This document shows, piece after piece, positions 36,230 to 44,889 of a stretch of DNA of 64,000 nucleotides. The DNA comes from Halalkalibacter krulwichiae (lineage in GTDB: Bacteria; Bacillota; Bacilli; Bacillales; Bacillaceae_D). The notes under the pieces were generated by a model. That model saw nothing but the letters and a program-made list of their open reading frames with translations, had not been told where the DNA came from and ran no database searches. Position numbers and translations under genes: made by a program. Position 1 is the first letter of the stretch, and every line of letters begins with the position of its first letter. The DNA is taken from assembly GCF_002109385.1 (NCBI RefSeq), contig NZ_CP020814.1, positions 3,867,501-3,931,500 on the forward strand, given 5' to 3'.

Positions 36230-37657
36230 ATGACATCGATTATTGAAAGCATCGTTTCTGTAGGGAACGATATTCTCTGGAGTTACTTGTTAATTGCTTT
36301 ATTAATCATTGCCGGAATTTATTTCACGGTTGCATCACGTTTCGTTCAGTTCCGATACATCGGTGAAATGTTCCGACTGCTCACGGATAAAGAAACCGTG
36401 ACATCTGGAAAAAAGAGTGTATCAAGTTTTCAGGCTTTTTGTATTAGTACTGCATCACGTGTCGGTACAGGAAACTTAGCTGGGGTTGCTTCTGCGATCG
36501 CACTTGGTGGACCAGGTGCTGTCTTTTGGATGTGGTTGATTGCCCTTTTAGGTTCGGCGACAGCGTTCGTAGAAAGTACACTTGCCCAAATCTACAAAGT
36601 GAAAGATGGCGAAAGCTTCCGCGGTGGTCCAGCTTACTACATGGAGAAAGCGTTAGGCGCGAGATGGCTTGGAATTATTTTTGCGATTTTAATTACATTC
36701 TGTTTTGGTCTTGTCTTCAATTCTGTTCAATCAAATACAATTTCAATGGCAATGGGTAGCGCTTTTGGCTCAGACACTTTTGTCATTGGACTTGTGATTG
36801 CTGGTTTAACGGCGATCATCATTTTTGGTGGGGTACATCGTATTGCTAAGGTTACATCGATCGTAGTTCCGATTATGGCTCTTATTTATTTACTTGTCGC
36901 TTTGATTGTGATCGTAATGAACCTTACTGCAATCCCAAGTGTGTTTGTTCTTATTTTCCAAAGTGCATTTGGAATTGAACAAGCTGTCGGTGGTGGTTTC
37001 GGTGCCGCATTAATGATGGGGATTAAACGCGGATTGTTCTCAAATGAGGCTGGTATGGGTAGTGCACCTAACGCAGCGGCAACAGCGAATGTCAGCCACC
37101 CTGCTAAACAAGGTCTTATCCAAGCATTCGGTGTATTCGTTGATACGCTCATCATTTGTAGTGCAACAGCGATGATCATTCTCGTTTCGGGCGACTTTAC
37201 ATCTGGAGCGGTTGGAATTGAGCTTACTCAAAACGCTCTAGCCTCACAAATTGGAGAATGGGCAAGCATCTTTGTCGCGATAGCAATCTTCTTATTTGCC
37301 TTTAGTTCCATTGTTGGGAACTACTACTACGGTGAAACAAATATTGAATTTATTAAGAAAAGCAAAACCTCTATTATGATTTATCGTTTAGCAGCAGTTG
37401 GAATGGTGTTCTTTGGTGCGATCGCTGAGTTCGCACTTGTATGGGACATGGCTGACTTTACAATGGGTCTCATGGCTCTTATGAACATTGCCGTTATTCT
37501 TTTACTTGGTAAATTTGCTTTTGCTGCACTTGATGATTACAGCAAGCAACGCAAAGCAGGTAAAAACCCAGTTTTCTATGCTGATTCTGTACCAAACTTG
37601 AAAAATGTTGAGCATTGGCAGAAGGAAGCAACAGAAGAAAAAGCGGTCAATAAGTAA
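36230..37657 (+). CDS. Alanine/glycine:cation symporter (AGCS family)
   Basis: Sodium- or proton-coupled uptake of alanine or glycine across the cytoplasmic membrane. At 475 residues it is the usual length, with ten to eleven membrane segments. Family-typical stretches are ASRVGTGNLAGVASAIALGGPGAVFWMW, ESTLAQIYK with RGGPAYYMEKALG, and GIKRGLFSNEAGMGSAPNAAATA. SD AGGAGG precedes the ATG. Single-gene unit with a strong terminator. Sodium coupling would fit an alkaliphile, but the ion cannot be read here. Confidence 0.95.
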   Translation: MTSIIESIVSVGNDILWSYLLIALLIIAGIYFTVASRFVQFRYIGEMFRLLTDKETVTSGKKSVSSFQAFCISTASRVGTGNLAGVASAIALGGPGAVFWMWLIALLGSATAFVESTLAQIYKVKDGESFRGGPAYYMEKALGARWLGIIFAILITFCFGLVFNSVQSNTISMAMGSAFGSDTFVIGLVIAGLTAIIIFGGVHRIAKVTSIVVPIMALIYLLVALIVIVMNLTAIPSVFVLIFQSAFGIEQAVGGGFGAALMMGIKRGLFSNEAGMGSAPNAAATANVSHPAKQGLIQAFGVFVDTLIICSATAMIILVSGDFTSGAVGIELTQNALASQIGEWASIFVAIAIFLFAFSSIVGNYYYGETNIEFIKKSKTSIMIYRLAAVGMVFFGAIAEFALVWDMADFTMGLMALMNIAVILLLGKFAFAALDDYSKQRKAGKNPVFYADSVPNLKNVEHWQKEATEEKAVNK

Positions 37658-37663
37658 AATGCA

Positions 37664-37706
37664 AGAAGCTTCACACTAGGAATGGCGTGTGAAGCTTCTT
37701 TTTTAT
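37664..37706 (+). terminator. Terminator of the AGCS symporter gene
   Basis: GAAGCTTCACAC and GTGTGAAGCTTC form a perfect 12-bp stem with a ten-base loop, followed by six T's. Confidence 0.92.
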
Positions 37707-37945
37707 TACACCTTTCTTTTTCCTCAACTCTGCGTCATGCTCTCTTTATTTTTCATATATTTTAGATAATTTTCTGTTAGCTTTTCTGCAATAGCGGTGC
37801 TACGATCAAGGAAACTTACTAACACATTATATTTTTATTCCGATGCGGTTAGGATAAAGAGGAAGAACTGTACGATTCTAAAAACAAGAACCTTACATAT
37901 CTATACAACCTGTATAGTGATTTTATAATGAAAGTAGGCCACAAT

Positions 37946-39532
37946 ATGAATCAATCTAATTGGTTACCTCAATTAAAAAGCCTCGTACCAAAAGATGCTT
38001 ACGGGTTTACATCCGTTATGTATACGATCGCGCTTGAAGCATGGAAAAGAGGATTAACGGTTAAATTTTACAAAACTTATTCTAAAGGCAAAGTAAGAAT
38101 TCGTTACGCTATTTCTAGTGAAGGAACGGAGCAAACATTCCAATATTCATTGGCAGACAGCATTCCAAAAGAAGCTAGAAAGATTACGAAAAATAAAGAA
38201 ACGACGAAAGAGTATTTACTAAAAGCTAACGTCCCAACACCAAAAGGAAGAAGCTTTGGTCCTGAGAGTGACATTCCTGAAATGGTTGAGTTTTCAAAGA
38301 CGCTTACGTATCCTTTAGTCATTAAGCCTACAAGTTCAAGCTTAGGAAAAGGTGTTACAACAGGCATTATGACGGAGGAAGAGCTTTCTACACACTTGAC
38401 GTACTTACGAAAAGACAAGGGGTATGAGAATATCATTGTCGAAGAAGAAGCAACGGGAGAAGATACACGTGTGTTCGTCGTCGGTTATCAAGTCGTTAGT
38501 GCTTATAAGCGGATTCCAGCTAATGTTACAGGAGATGGTAAACATTCCATCGCGGAATTAATTGAAGTGAAAAATAATGCGAGACTAGAAAATCCACATG
38601 CAAGTGATTATCAAATTAAAATCAATGACGATATCACGACGTTTCTTTCAAAGTCGAACTACTCACTCGATTCTGTACCTGCTGAAGGCGAGCGAGTATT
38701 CTTAAGCGACAGTACGTTACACTCTTTGGCTGCCGAAACCGTTGATGTTACCGATCAGTTAACAGAAGAGAGCAAACAAGTCGCGGTTAACGCTGCAAAA
38801 GCATTACCAGGACTCTCATGTTGCGGAATAGACATTATGATTGATAATGAACGAGGAACGAACTACGTACTCGAGCTTAATTCTAGACCGAATATTGGTG
38901 GTGGCCTCTTCCCTGTTCACGGCATGCAAAGAGATATACCAAAAGCGTTAATTGATTACTTTTTTCCTGAAACAGCTTCACACGAACATAGCAAGGAAAG
39001 CCACCAGTTCTATTATGATTATAAACGAATTGCTGACACCCTCTACACAGGGATTGCAGAAGAAATCATCCTTCCTGCGATTCCGAAACAACAGCCCGTT
39101 TGTAAGAAGATTGTGATAGCGAGAAAGGTTAGCAGCAACATCTTAAGCAACAAAATTTACAAAAAGGCCATTGGCCTGAAAATCAATGGCTATGTAAGAA
39201 CGTTAAAAAACAAAAACTTGTTAATTGTCGCTGCTGGCGACCAAGATAAGATAGAAATGTTCCTTGAAGCCTTGCCGGAACTAAGTTCAAAACAGTTAGA
39301 TATGAAAGTAGAAGAATGGGAGAAGCCCGTGATGATTGGCTTTAGGGTGAAATCTTCGAACAGTCGAAAAACAACGAAATCAACGGTTCAGCCGATCCCT
39401 CTCGAAACAGAGTTAATCCAACAACGAGATCAAGCGATTGACCAATTAAAACGAATAGAGGAAAGCAAAAGTTGGAAGTATACAATGCCCATTCGAAAAT
39501 TGGTTAAAAAAGTTCGCGGTAAAGCAAATTAA
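37946..39532 (+). CDS. ATP-grasp/acylphosphatase-like fusion protein, divergent paralogue 4
   Basis: 528 residues, same four-part layout as the three tandem copies but on the other strand, 14 kb away and more diverged. It starts MNQSNWLPQLKSLVP, with ALEAWKRGLTVKFY. An upstream in-frame ATG at 37928 lacks a ribosome site, and alignment with the other copies favours 37946. The ATP-grasp part keeps ANVPTPKGRSF, YPLVIKPTSSSLGKG, GDGKHSIAEL and the metal-binding ELNSRPN. The N-S-GGD-D segment of the other copies is replaced by HSLAAETVDVTDQ. The acylphosphatase-like domain is unrecognisable at the catalytic loop. The C-terminus ends SKSWKYTMPIRKLVKK. Sits alone between terminators. Function unknown, possibly a variant ligase or a regulatory copy. 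Confidence 0.78.
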   Translation: MNQSNWLPQLKSLVPKDAYGFTSVMYTIALEAWKRGLTVKFYKTYSKGKVRIRYAISSEGTEQTFQYSLADSIPKEARKITKNKETTKEYLLKANVPTPKGRSFGPESDIPEMVEFSKTLTYPLVIKPTSSSLGKGVTTGIMTEEELSTHLTYLRKDKGYENIIVEEEATGEDTRVFVVGYQVVSAYKRIPANVTGDGKHSIAELIEVKNNARLENPHASDYQIKINDDITTFLSKSNYSLDSVPAEGERVFLSDSTLHSLAAETVDVTDQLTEESKQVAVNAAKALPGLSCCGIDIMIDNERGTNYVLELNSRPNIGGGLFPVHGMQRDIPKALIDYFFPETASHEHSKESHQFYYDYKRIADTLYTGIAEEIILPAIPKQQPVCKKIVIARKVSSNILSNKIYKKAIGLKINGYVRTLKNKNLLIVAAGDQDKIEMFLEALPELSSKQLDMKVEEWEKPVMIGFRVKSSNSRKTTKSTVQPIPLETELIQQRDQAIDQLKRIEESKSWKYTMPIRKLVKKVRGKAN

Positions 39533-39542
39533 CTGAAGTGAT

Positions 39543-39589
39543 AAAAAAGGATGTCTCTTAGGCTCTTGCCGATTGAGACATCCTTTTTT
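39543..39589 (+). terminator. Terminator after ATP-grasp paralogue 4
   Basis: AAAAAAGGATGTCTC and GAGACATCCTTTTTT form a perfect 15-bp stem with a 17-base loop. It is A/T symmetric, so it may act in both directions. Confidence 0.9.
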
Positions 39590-39691
39590 GATATCCCACT
39601 AGCTCTTCCCCATTTTTAAGGTTTTAGGACAATCCTCCCACCTCATAATGTAGTACAAAGCACAAGCATCTATTGAATCGGGGGCGCTAAC

Positions 39692-40150
39692 ATGAAATTT
39701 AAGAACAGACAGCAGCCTATTCAGCTCTTTATGATCTTTGGAGTTTTTCTCGTTGTAATTGCTCTTCTTTTCGCTTTTTTCCCTACCAATTCCGGTGTTC
39801 AAGTCATTAAGACATTTTATAAGCATGAACAGAAGCAAGAATTTTGGAATTCGTATGAACTGTTTCATCCCTTTATGAAAGAGCGATTTACTCGTAATCG
39901 TTATATTGATCAGCGCAGTCATATATTTGTTAGTCACTTTGGTGTTGAAACGTATGAACTAGAGTTTGGACGGTCAAAAAAAGTGAAGAATTGGAAGATG
40001 ACACAAGATCATGAACCGATTGAAGAGGTGTTTAAAGTACCTGTAACCAAAACATATGAAAGTGATTACGGACGTTTTACAATCCAGCAAGATGTCTTCG
40101 CAGCTAAAGAAGATGGAAATTGGTATGTATTATGGGATTACAAGTATTAG
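39692..40150 (+). CDS. Membrane-anchored protein of unknown function
   Basis: 152 residues: a basic N-terminus, one membrane helix (about 10-30), and a ~115-residue domain rich in aromatic and charged residues (FWNSYELFHPFMKERF, FAAKEDGNWYVLWDYKY). The pattern of helix then twisted beta strands resembles NTF2-like/DUF4878-type extracellular domains, but no firm family was recognised. A GGGGGC ribosome site is present. Single gene, converging with the second LCP gene through a shared terminator. Confidence 0.65.
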   Translation: MKFKNRQQPIQLFMIFGVFLVVIALLFAFFPTNSGVQVIKTFYKHEQKQEFWNSYELFHPFMKERFTRNRYIDQRSHIFVSHFGVETYELEFGRSKKVKNWKMTQDHEPIEEVFKVPVTKTYESDYGRFTIQQDVFAAKEDGNWYVLWDYKY

Positions 40151-40162
40151 AAAAACAAACAA

Positions 40163-40196
40163 AAGAGCTAGGGATGTCCCTAACTCTTTTTCTCTT
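40163..40196. terminator. Bidirectional terminator between two converging genes
   Basis: AAAGAG and TAGGGA pair with TCCCTA and CTCTTT around TG, with A's before and T's after. It serves the 152-residue protein gene on the plus strand and the LCP gene on the minus strand. Confidence 0.75.
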
Positions 40197-40199
40197 TCT

Positions 40200-41096
40200 T
40201 TATTCAAGCTCCATGTGTGTTCTAAGCTCTGATCGCACACGTGCTAATTCTTCATCTGGAATTTGTAAGTAATAAATCCCATTAATCGTTGTATTGTTTC
40301 CTTTAATCTCCATTTGATCGACATGATGACGAGCATCTCGATAGTTGGATTGAATTCTCCACATGTGATCAAGCGTCATGTCTGTACGAACAGAGTTTCC
40401 AACAGCATCAAGAACACTACCCGCTTTTGTAATTGTGCCAAAATGCGCCGCTTCTTGAATAACCGCTTCAACAATTTGACGTTGGCGATCATTTCGACCG
40501 AAGTCTCCTCTTGGATCTTGCTTTCTCATTCTTGCATAGGCAAGAGCCTCGTCACCATTTAAATAGATTTCTCCTTCCGCAAACGAAAAACCATCTTGCG
40601 AAAACGCAAAAGCATTGTCTACTTTCACCCCGCCTACTGCATCTACAAGGTTCTTCATGCCTTCCATATTGATACTAATATAGTGATCAATCGGAATATC
40701 TAAGAAGTTTGACACAGTGTCCGCTGTCATTTGCACACCGCCGAACGCGTAAGCATGATTGATTTTGTCTTGAGTACCTCTGCCAATGATCTCTGTTCTC
40801 GTGTCACGTGGAATGCTCAGCATTTTAATCGAGCGTTCATTTGGATTCACTGTCATTACAATAATTGTATCAGAACGTCCCGCATGCTCATCCCCTGTTG
40901 AATCAACCCCGGCTAATAAAAACGAGATCGGTTCTTGATCATTCAAATCGATATCACGAGTTGGTATAAATGGTTCATGAATTTCTTTTGCTGTATCTGT
41001 TACTGATTTATATAAATAAACTCCGTATGCGAAAACCGTTAAGAAGATAACCCCAATTACTAAACCTAACGTAATAAAAACCTTCTTCTTATTCAT
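40200..41096 (-). CDS. LytR-CpsA-Psr (LCP) family wall-polymer ligase, second copy
   Basis: About 298 residues: a short basic N-terminus, one membrane helix (about 5-28) and the LCP domain. The domain shows ISFLLAGVDSTGDEHAGRSDT, LSIPRDTRTEIIGRG, DKINHAYAFGG, DEALAYARMRKQDPRGDFGR and the C-terminal NNTTINGIYYLQIPDEE. The ATG at 41096 follows TGAGG by six bases; an ATG at 41108 has no usable spacing. Like the first LCP protein it should attach an anionic glycopolymer to peptidoglycan. Two LCP ligases next to two lipid-carrier initiating enzymes are consistent with more than one wall polymer. Confidence 0.92.
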   Translation of the reverse strand: MNKKKVFITLGLVIGVIFLTVFAYGVYLYKSVTDTAKEIHEPFIPTRDIDLNDQEPISFLLAGVDSTGDEHAGRSDTIIVMTVNPNERSIKMLSIPRDTRTEIIGRGTQDKINHAYAFGGVQMTADTVSNFLDIPIDHYISINMEGMKNLVDAVGGVKVDNAFAFSQDGFSFAEGEIYLNGDEALAYARMRKQDPRGDFGRNDRQRQIVEAVIQEAAHFGTITKAGSVLDAVGNSVRTDMTLDHMWRIQSNYRDARHHVDQMEIKGNNTTINGIYYLQIPDEELARVRSELRTHMELE

Positions 41097-41342
41097 CTCT
41101 TGCCTCATCTCTTATAAATTTATATATTTCTAAAGTATTATATTTCACATTTCTCATTCAGACAAGAAGATCTTTCAGGGAGAACGTTGTGAAATATTGG
41201 ATTGTGATCAGGATGAAATAACTAGTGTCGTTTGATCGTTGTATGAAACAGAAGTAGGAATTGTTAGAAATGTCGAATTACTGGAAGGAATCCCCTCTTC
41301 TTTGTCTAATAACTAGGTAACAATAGAAGGAGGCTTTACATC

Positions 41343-41972
41343 ATGATGAAAAAATTACTACTGTCATCAACATTAAGTTTACTACTTGCTGTGACAATCG
41401 TACTTTTCCCTAACCAAACGTCTGCAGCAACCGTTCTCCAGCTAGAAGACGAGGGATCAGCAGTTGTTGAATTACAGCAACAATTGATTGCATTAGGGTA
41501 TTTGCCAACAAGTGCAACGGGATATTATGGAGATTATACGAAAGAAGCTGTTCGCCAATTACAGCGTGACTTCAACTTATTTCAAGACGGAGTGGCTGGG
41601 CCACAAACATGGGCTAAACTTCGTGACATTGAAAAAATCGCAAAGATAGTCCATGGAGAAGCGAGAGGCGAATCTTATGAAGGACAAGTTGCTGTCGCTG
41701 CAGTTGTCAAAAACAGACTCCAATCGCCACACTTCCCTTCAACCGTTGAAGGAGTGATTTATCAACGAAATGCTTTTACAGCTGTACAAGATGGGCAATA
41801 TGATCTTACTCCAACATACATATCTTACCGCGCAGTAAAAGACGCTTGGAAAGGCTGGGACCCAAGCCAAGGCGCAACATACTATTACAATCCACATATC
41901 GCAACATCCGAGTGGATCTTTGCAAACACGACACCGAAATTCAGCATTGGAAAGCACTTGTTTGCTGACTAA
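41343..41972 (+). CDS. Secreted SleB-type cell wall hydrolase with one peptidoglycan-binding domain
   Basis: 209 residues: a signal peptide (about 1-28, cleavage near TSA-AT), one PG_binding_1 domain of the ordinary type (VVELQQQLIALGYLPTSATGYYGDYTKEAVRQLQRDF), and a Hydrolase_2 (SleB/CwlJ) domain with the catalytic Glu in IVHGEARGESYEGQ and the typical ATYYYNPHIATSEWIF. SleB is a lytic transglycosylase acting on spore cortex; related vegetative enzymes also exist, so germination is likely but not proven. Its binding domain differs from the module of the four big wall enzymes. SD AAGGAGG precedes the first of two ATGs by nine bases. Confidence 0.9.
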   Translation: MMKKLLLSSTLSLLLAVTIVLFPNQTSAATVLQLEDEGSAVVELQQQLIALGYLPTSATGYYGDYTKEAVRQLQRDFNLFQDGVAGPQTWAKLRDIEKIAKIVHGEARGESYEGQVAVAAVVKNRLQSPHFPSTVEGVIYQRNAFTAVQDGQYDLTPTYISYRAVKDAWKGWDPSQGATYYYNPHIATSEWIFANTTPKFSIGKHLFAD

Positions 41973-41997
41973 GTACATAGTTTCTAGAACAAATTGA

Positions 41998-42029
41998 AAT
42001 CGCATTGGATAAGCCAATGCGATTTTTTT
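41998..42029 (+). terminator. Terminator of the SleB-type gene
   Basis: AATCGCATTGG and CCAATGCGATT form a perfect 11-bp stem with a 5-base loop and a T-run. Confidence 0.92.
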
Positions 42030-42139
42030 CTGTTTTATTTAGTTGAGCTTTTTTTCGGTTGTTCCATATGCCTTTTGGGAGGAGGTTGAGGGATCATTTC
42101 TTTTCTGTTTGAGCTTGGTTTCTCCTTTTGATGCTTCTA

Positions 42140-42451
42140 TTGGACAGATTCCTCTCTTTTTGGGGCTCGACTGTCCTTTAGCGCCCTCCTATTGGACAGA
42201 TCCTCTCCTCTTTTGGCTCGGACTGTCCTTTAGAGCCCTCCTATTGGACAGATCCTCTCCCCTTTTGGCTCGGACTGTCCTTTAGAGCCCTCCTATTGGA
42301 CAACTCCCGCTCTTTTTAGCTCGATTTTGTCCTTTAGCGCCCTCCTATTGGACAGATTCTCTCCTCTTTTGGCTCGGACTGTCCTTTAGCGCCCTCCTAT
42401 TGGACAACTCCCGCTCTTTTTAGCTTAATTTTGTCCTTTAGCTCCCTTAAT
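42140..42451. repeat. Six tandem copies of a 52-bp repeat with a covarying hairpin
   Basis: The TTGGACA start of each unit recurs at 42140, 42192, 42244, 42296, 42348 and 42400, exactly 52 bp apart. Each unit has an inverted pair: GGACAG...CTGTCC in copies 1, 2, 3 and 5, but GGACAA...TTGTCC in copies 4 and 6, so a base change in one arm is matched in the other. The end of each unit (TGTCC) can also pair with the next unit's GGACA. A degenerate earlier unit may precede. It fills the gap between a plus-strand and a minus-strand gene that converge. No spacers, so not a CRISPR array. Confidence 0.9.
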
Positions 42452-42460
42452 ACAAGTGAA

Positions 42461-43216
42461 CTACATCCCTCCTGTCACCGGAATCGACTCGCCCGTAATG
42501 GCACCTGCTCCTTCAGAAGCTAAGAACACAGCCGTTTTACCGATTTCAGATGGTTCAAGTAGACGTTTGATCCATTGTTTGCCGAGGATATGTTGGTCTA
42601 ATGCTTCTTGTTCAGTCGTACCATCCTTTTCAGCTAATACGGGTATTTGTTTTTCAATTAGCTCCGTGCGTACAGGCCCTGGTTCGATTGTGTTACAAGT
42701 GATTCCTTCCGTAGCATTCTCTAATGCGACCACTTTCGTAAAGCCTGTTTGTCCTGCTTTAGCCGCACAGTAAGCGGATTTGTAGGCATCTGGAATACGC
42801 CCGTGCGCAGATACAATGTTGATAATCCGACCATACTTTTGAGCTTTCATAGAAGGCAATGAGTGTTTCGTCATTAAGAAGGTCCCTTTTAAAATAACGT
42901 CATTTAATAAATCCCATTTTTCTACTGGAAAGTCTTCTACTTTTGAGATGTACTGCAAACCAGCATTATTGACAACAACGTCTACAGACCCACGTTCCGT
43001 AATGACTGAATCAATCGCTGATTTCACCGACTGTTCATCGGCTACGTTTACATGATACCCTTTCGCGTTTCCTAACTGTTCAGCTGCTACAATCGCTGCT
43101 TCTTCGTTTAAATCAAAGATGGCTACGAAATCACCATTAGCGATGAATTCTTGCGCAATCGCATACCCGATTCCTTGAGCTGCTCCTGTGATAATAACTG
43201 TGCGTTCTTGATTCAT
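42461..43216 (-). CDS. 3-hydroxybutyrate dehydrogenase (short-chain dehydrogenase)
   Basis: 251 residues, cytoplasmic, NAD-dependent interconversion of 3-hydroxybutyrate and acetoacetate. It has the Rossmann motif TGAAQGIGYA, VNNAGLQYISKVEDFPVEKWD, the catalytic Ser in NIVSAHG and the Y-x3-K of SAYCAAKAG. Family-specific parts are EGITCNTIEPGPVRT and QIPVLAEKDGTTEQEALDQHILGKQW. The last two mark it as 3-hydroxybutyrate dehydrogenase rather than a general reductase. SD GGGAGGA precedes the ATG. Monocistronic. The stop lies ten bases from the 52-bp repeat block. No polyhydroxybutyrate genes are seen nearby. Confidence 0.92.
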   Translation of the reverse strand: MNQERTVIITGAAQGIGYAIAQEFIANGDFVAIFDLNEEAAIVAAEQLGNAKGYHVNVADEQSVKSAIDSVITERGSVDVVVNNAGLQYISKVEDFPVEKWDLLNDVILKGTFLMTKHSLPSMKAQKYGRIINIVSAHGRIPDAYKSAYCAAKAGQTGFTKVVALENATEGITCNTIEPGPVRTELIEKQIPVLAEKDGTTEQEALDQHILGKQWIKRLLEPSEIGKTAVFLASEGAGAITGESIPVTGGM

Positions 43217-43474
43217 TTAATAGTCCTCCCATCTTCATACGTTAAAATTTGTATGTATCGAGCTTAATTAAGTGAGTCATCCCCACTTAATCAAATTCGA
43301 CTAATCCTCTGCTTATTCCTTGAAAATGGAGGTTTTTTCCCTCCTTTAAAAAAATGCTGCACTTTCACTATCACCAATCCTTCTCAAAAACCAGGTACCA
43401 TAAAAATCCATTACGTATATTTAAGAGAAAATTGACAAATAGTACTAGCGAATCAAAAAAGGAGGGACTCTAAA

Positions 43475-43654
43475 ATGGAAGCGAAACGAGCACAAGAAAT
43501 TTCCTCATCACAAACGACTATTCCTGTTATGTGTAATGGCCAACAAGTGTATATTGAGCATGTCGATCAAGACAAAGGCTTAGCAACCGTTCACCCAATG
43601 AACGATCCATCGCAAAAGCAAAGCGTATCTGTGGATAGCTTGACAGAAGGCTAA
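43475..43654 (+). CDS. sspH: Small acid-soluble spore protein, H-type
   Basis: 59 residues, beginning MEAKRAQEISSS, with the family core CNGQQVYIEHVDQDKGLATV and a C-terminal VSVDSLTEG. This matches the SspH family (MDAQRAKEI start, Y-x-G-x-VYIQHVD core). Made in the forespore and minor in the spore core. SD AAAGGAGGGA precedes the ATG. A terminator follows. It supports a spore-forming host. Confidence 0.88.
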   Translation: MEAKRAQEISSSQTTIPVMCNGQQVYIEHVDQDKGLATVHPMNDPSQKQSVSVDSLTEG

Positions 43655-43663
43655 ACTGTAAAC

Positions 43664-43706
43664 AGAGGCTGCCCCCTATTCATTCCAAATTAGGGGCAAG
43701 CCTCCT
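43664..43706 (+). terminator. Terminator of sspH
   Basis: GAGGCT and CCCCTAATT-like arms pair with AATTAGGGG and AGCCTC, followed by CTTCTT. Confidence 0.75.
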
Positions 43707-43837
43707 TCTTAGAAAACTCACCGAAAGCTGCTTACATAAATGACGCGAATTCCGCTCAACCTATATATGAACGAACCATTTTACGCCTCGTGTGAACAGA
43801 GAACACTCAGGCATTAAATAAAGGGGAGCGATCAACG

Positions 43838-43963
43838 ATGAGCAAACGTTCAAAATCAAAGCGCAACATGATTAAAAGCAAAGATGCTGTGCAACCGAGC
43901 ACTGGCGAAGAGCGTATCACCATTTCTAAAGTAAGCAGAGAATTAGAAGATAGCAAAGAATAG
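43838..43963 (+). CDS. Small basic protein of 41 residues, unknown function
   Basis: A short frame starting MSKRSKSKRNMIKSKDAVQ and ending SRELEDSKE, with AAGGGGAG eight bases before the ATG. The N-terminal half is strongly basic, the C-terminal half acidic. Such small basic proteins next to spore protein genes are often spore-associated, but no family was recognised. Followed by a hairpin at 43972-44020. Confidence 0.55.
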   Translation: MSKRSKSKRNMIKSKDAVQPSTGEERITISKVSRELEDSKE

Positions 43964-43971
43964 TGCTATGA

Positions 43972-44020
43972 GAGGTTGTCACAAAAGGTCATCCAAACGA
44001 CCAATTGGACAGCCTTCTAT
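43972..44020 (+). terminator. Likely terminator after the 41-residue protein gene
   Basis: AGGTTGTC pairs with GACAGCCT, with an inner stem GGTC/GACC, followed by TCTATTTCT. The T-run is imperfect. Confidence 0.5.
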
Positions 44021-44148
44021 TTCTGTTTAGCTTTCCTTCCCTCCTCCATAGTTCAAAAGATTCATTCATCCATACATCTCGAGTCGAACAAATTACCCAT
44101 TTTATGTTAAAATAAGTATTAATGTCAACATAATAAAGAGGGATATTC

Positions 44149-44799
44149 GTGGGATATAAAGGTCGAGTTTTTTCCATTGGGGTTGTTATTTTATTTAATG
44201 TCATGCGTTATTTTTATTATCATTCCTATTACGGTTTACCCTTTGAAGCAAATTTCTTTATTTTAACAACGGTTTTCCTCTTCGTTGCATGGTGGACCGG
44301 GAAGCAATACGATAAAGCGAAGTATTACTCTGAGAAAGATCCTTTAACCGATACATACAACCGTCGAACGATTAACAGACGCTTTCAGAAACCAACGACA
44401 CGTGATAAGAAGATGATTCTTGTCATGATTGACCTCGATAACTTCAAAGAAATTAATGATACACATGGTCATCAAGCAGGTGATGATTTATTAGTTGAGA
44501 TCGCCCAATTGTTAAAAAGGCTCTCATCGGGTCGTGATGATTGTATCGCTAGATGGGGCGGCGATGAATTTTTGTTACTCGTTGGAAATCCAGATCAGAA
44601 CTTTAAATCGACATTTACCCATTCACTATTAGCTGAACTGCAAAATATAAAAGCGTTAGAATACACATCATTCGGTGCCTCGATTGGCTTTGCCACATTT
44701 CCAGACGATGGTCAAACGCTCGAACAATTGATTCAAAAAGCAGATAGCGAGATGTATAAAATGAAAGAAAGCAAACCGGTTCAACGTACGAGTCGTTAG
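44149..44799 (+). CDS. Membrane diguanylate cyclase (GGDEF domain)
   Basis: 216 residues. Two membrane helices (about 6-20 and 32-50) precede a single GGDEF domain with DPLTDTYNRRTINRRF, MIDLDNFKEINDTHGHQAGD, the intact active site ARWGGDEFLLLVG and ASIGFATFPDDG. Makes cyclic di-GMP from GTP. The RxxD inhibitory site nine residues before GGDEF is not kept (Gly in place of Arg, sequence GRDDCIARW), so product inhibition is probably lost. The start is GTG, with AGAGGG six bases upstream. No sensor domain beyond the short membrane hairpin. Confidence 0.9.
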   Translation: MGYKGRVFSIGVVILFNVMRYFYYHSYYGLPFEANFFILTTVFLFVAWWTGKQYDKAKYYSEKDPLTDTYNRRTINRRFQKPTTRDKKMILVMIDLDNFKEINDTHGHQAGDDLLVEIAQLLKRLSSGRDDCIARWGGDEFLLLVGNPDQNFKSTFTHSLLAELQNIKALEYTSFGASIGFATFPDDGQTLEQLIQKADSEMYKMKESKPVQRTSR

Positions 44800-44889
44800 A
44801 CTTTGTCGAGGAAAACGCTATCATCACGGACAAACTTCGAGTTACTTCTCATTTCAACTTTGCTATTGTTAACGGAATGAGGTGATGAG

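Noticed and set aside
39599-39937. 112-codon minus frame
   Set aside because: Runs against the 152-residue membrane protein gene, which has a ribosome site and sensible topology.
42043-42285. Open frame of 80 codons over the 52-bp repeats
   Set aside because: It exists only because the repeat has no stop in one frame. No ribosome site; low-complexity product. The DNA repeat explains it.
42140-42451. CRISPR array
   Set aside because: Units are contiguous with no unique spacers, and no cas genes are near.
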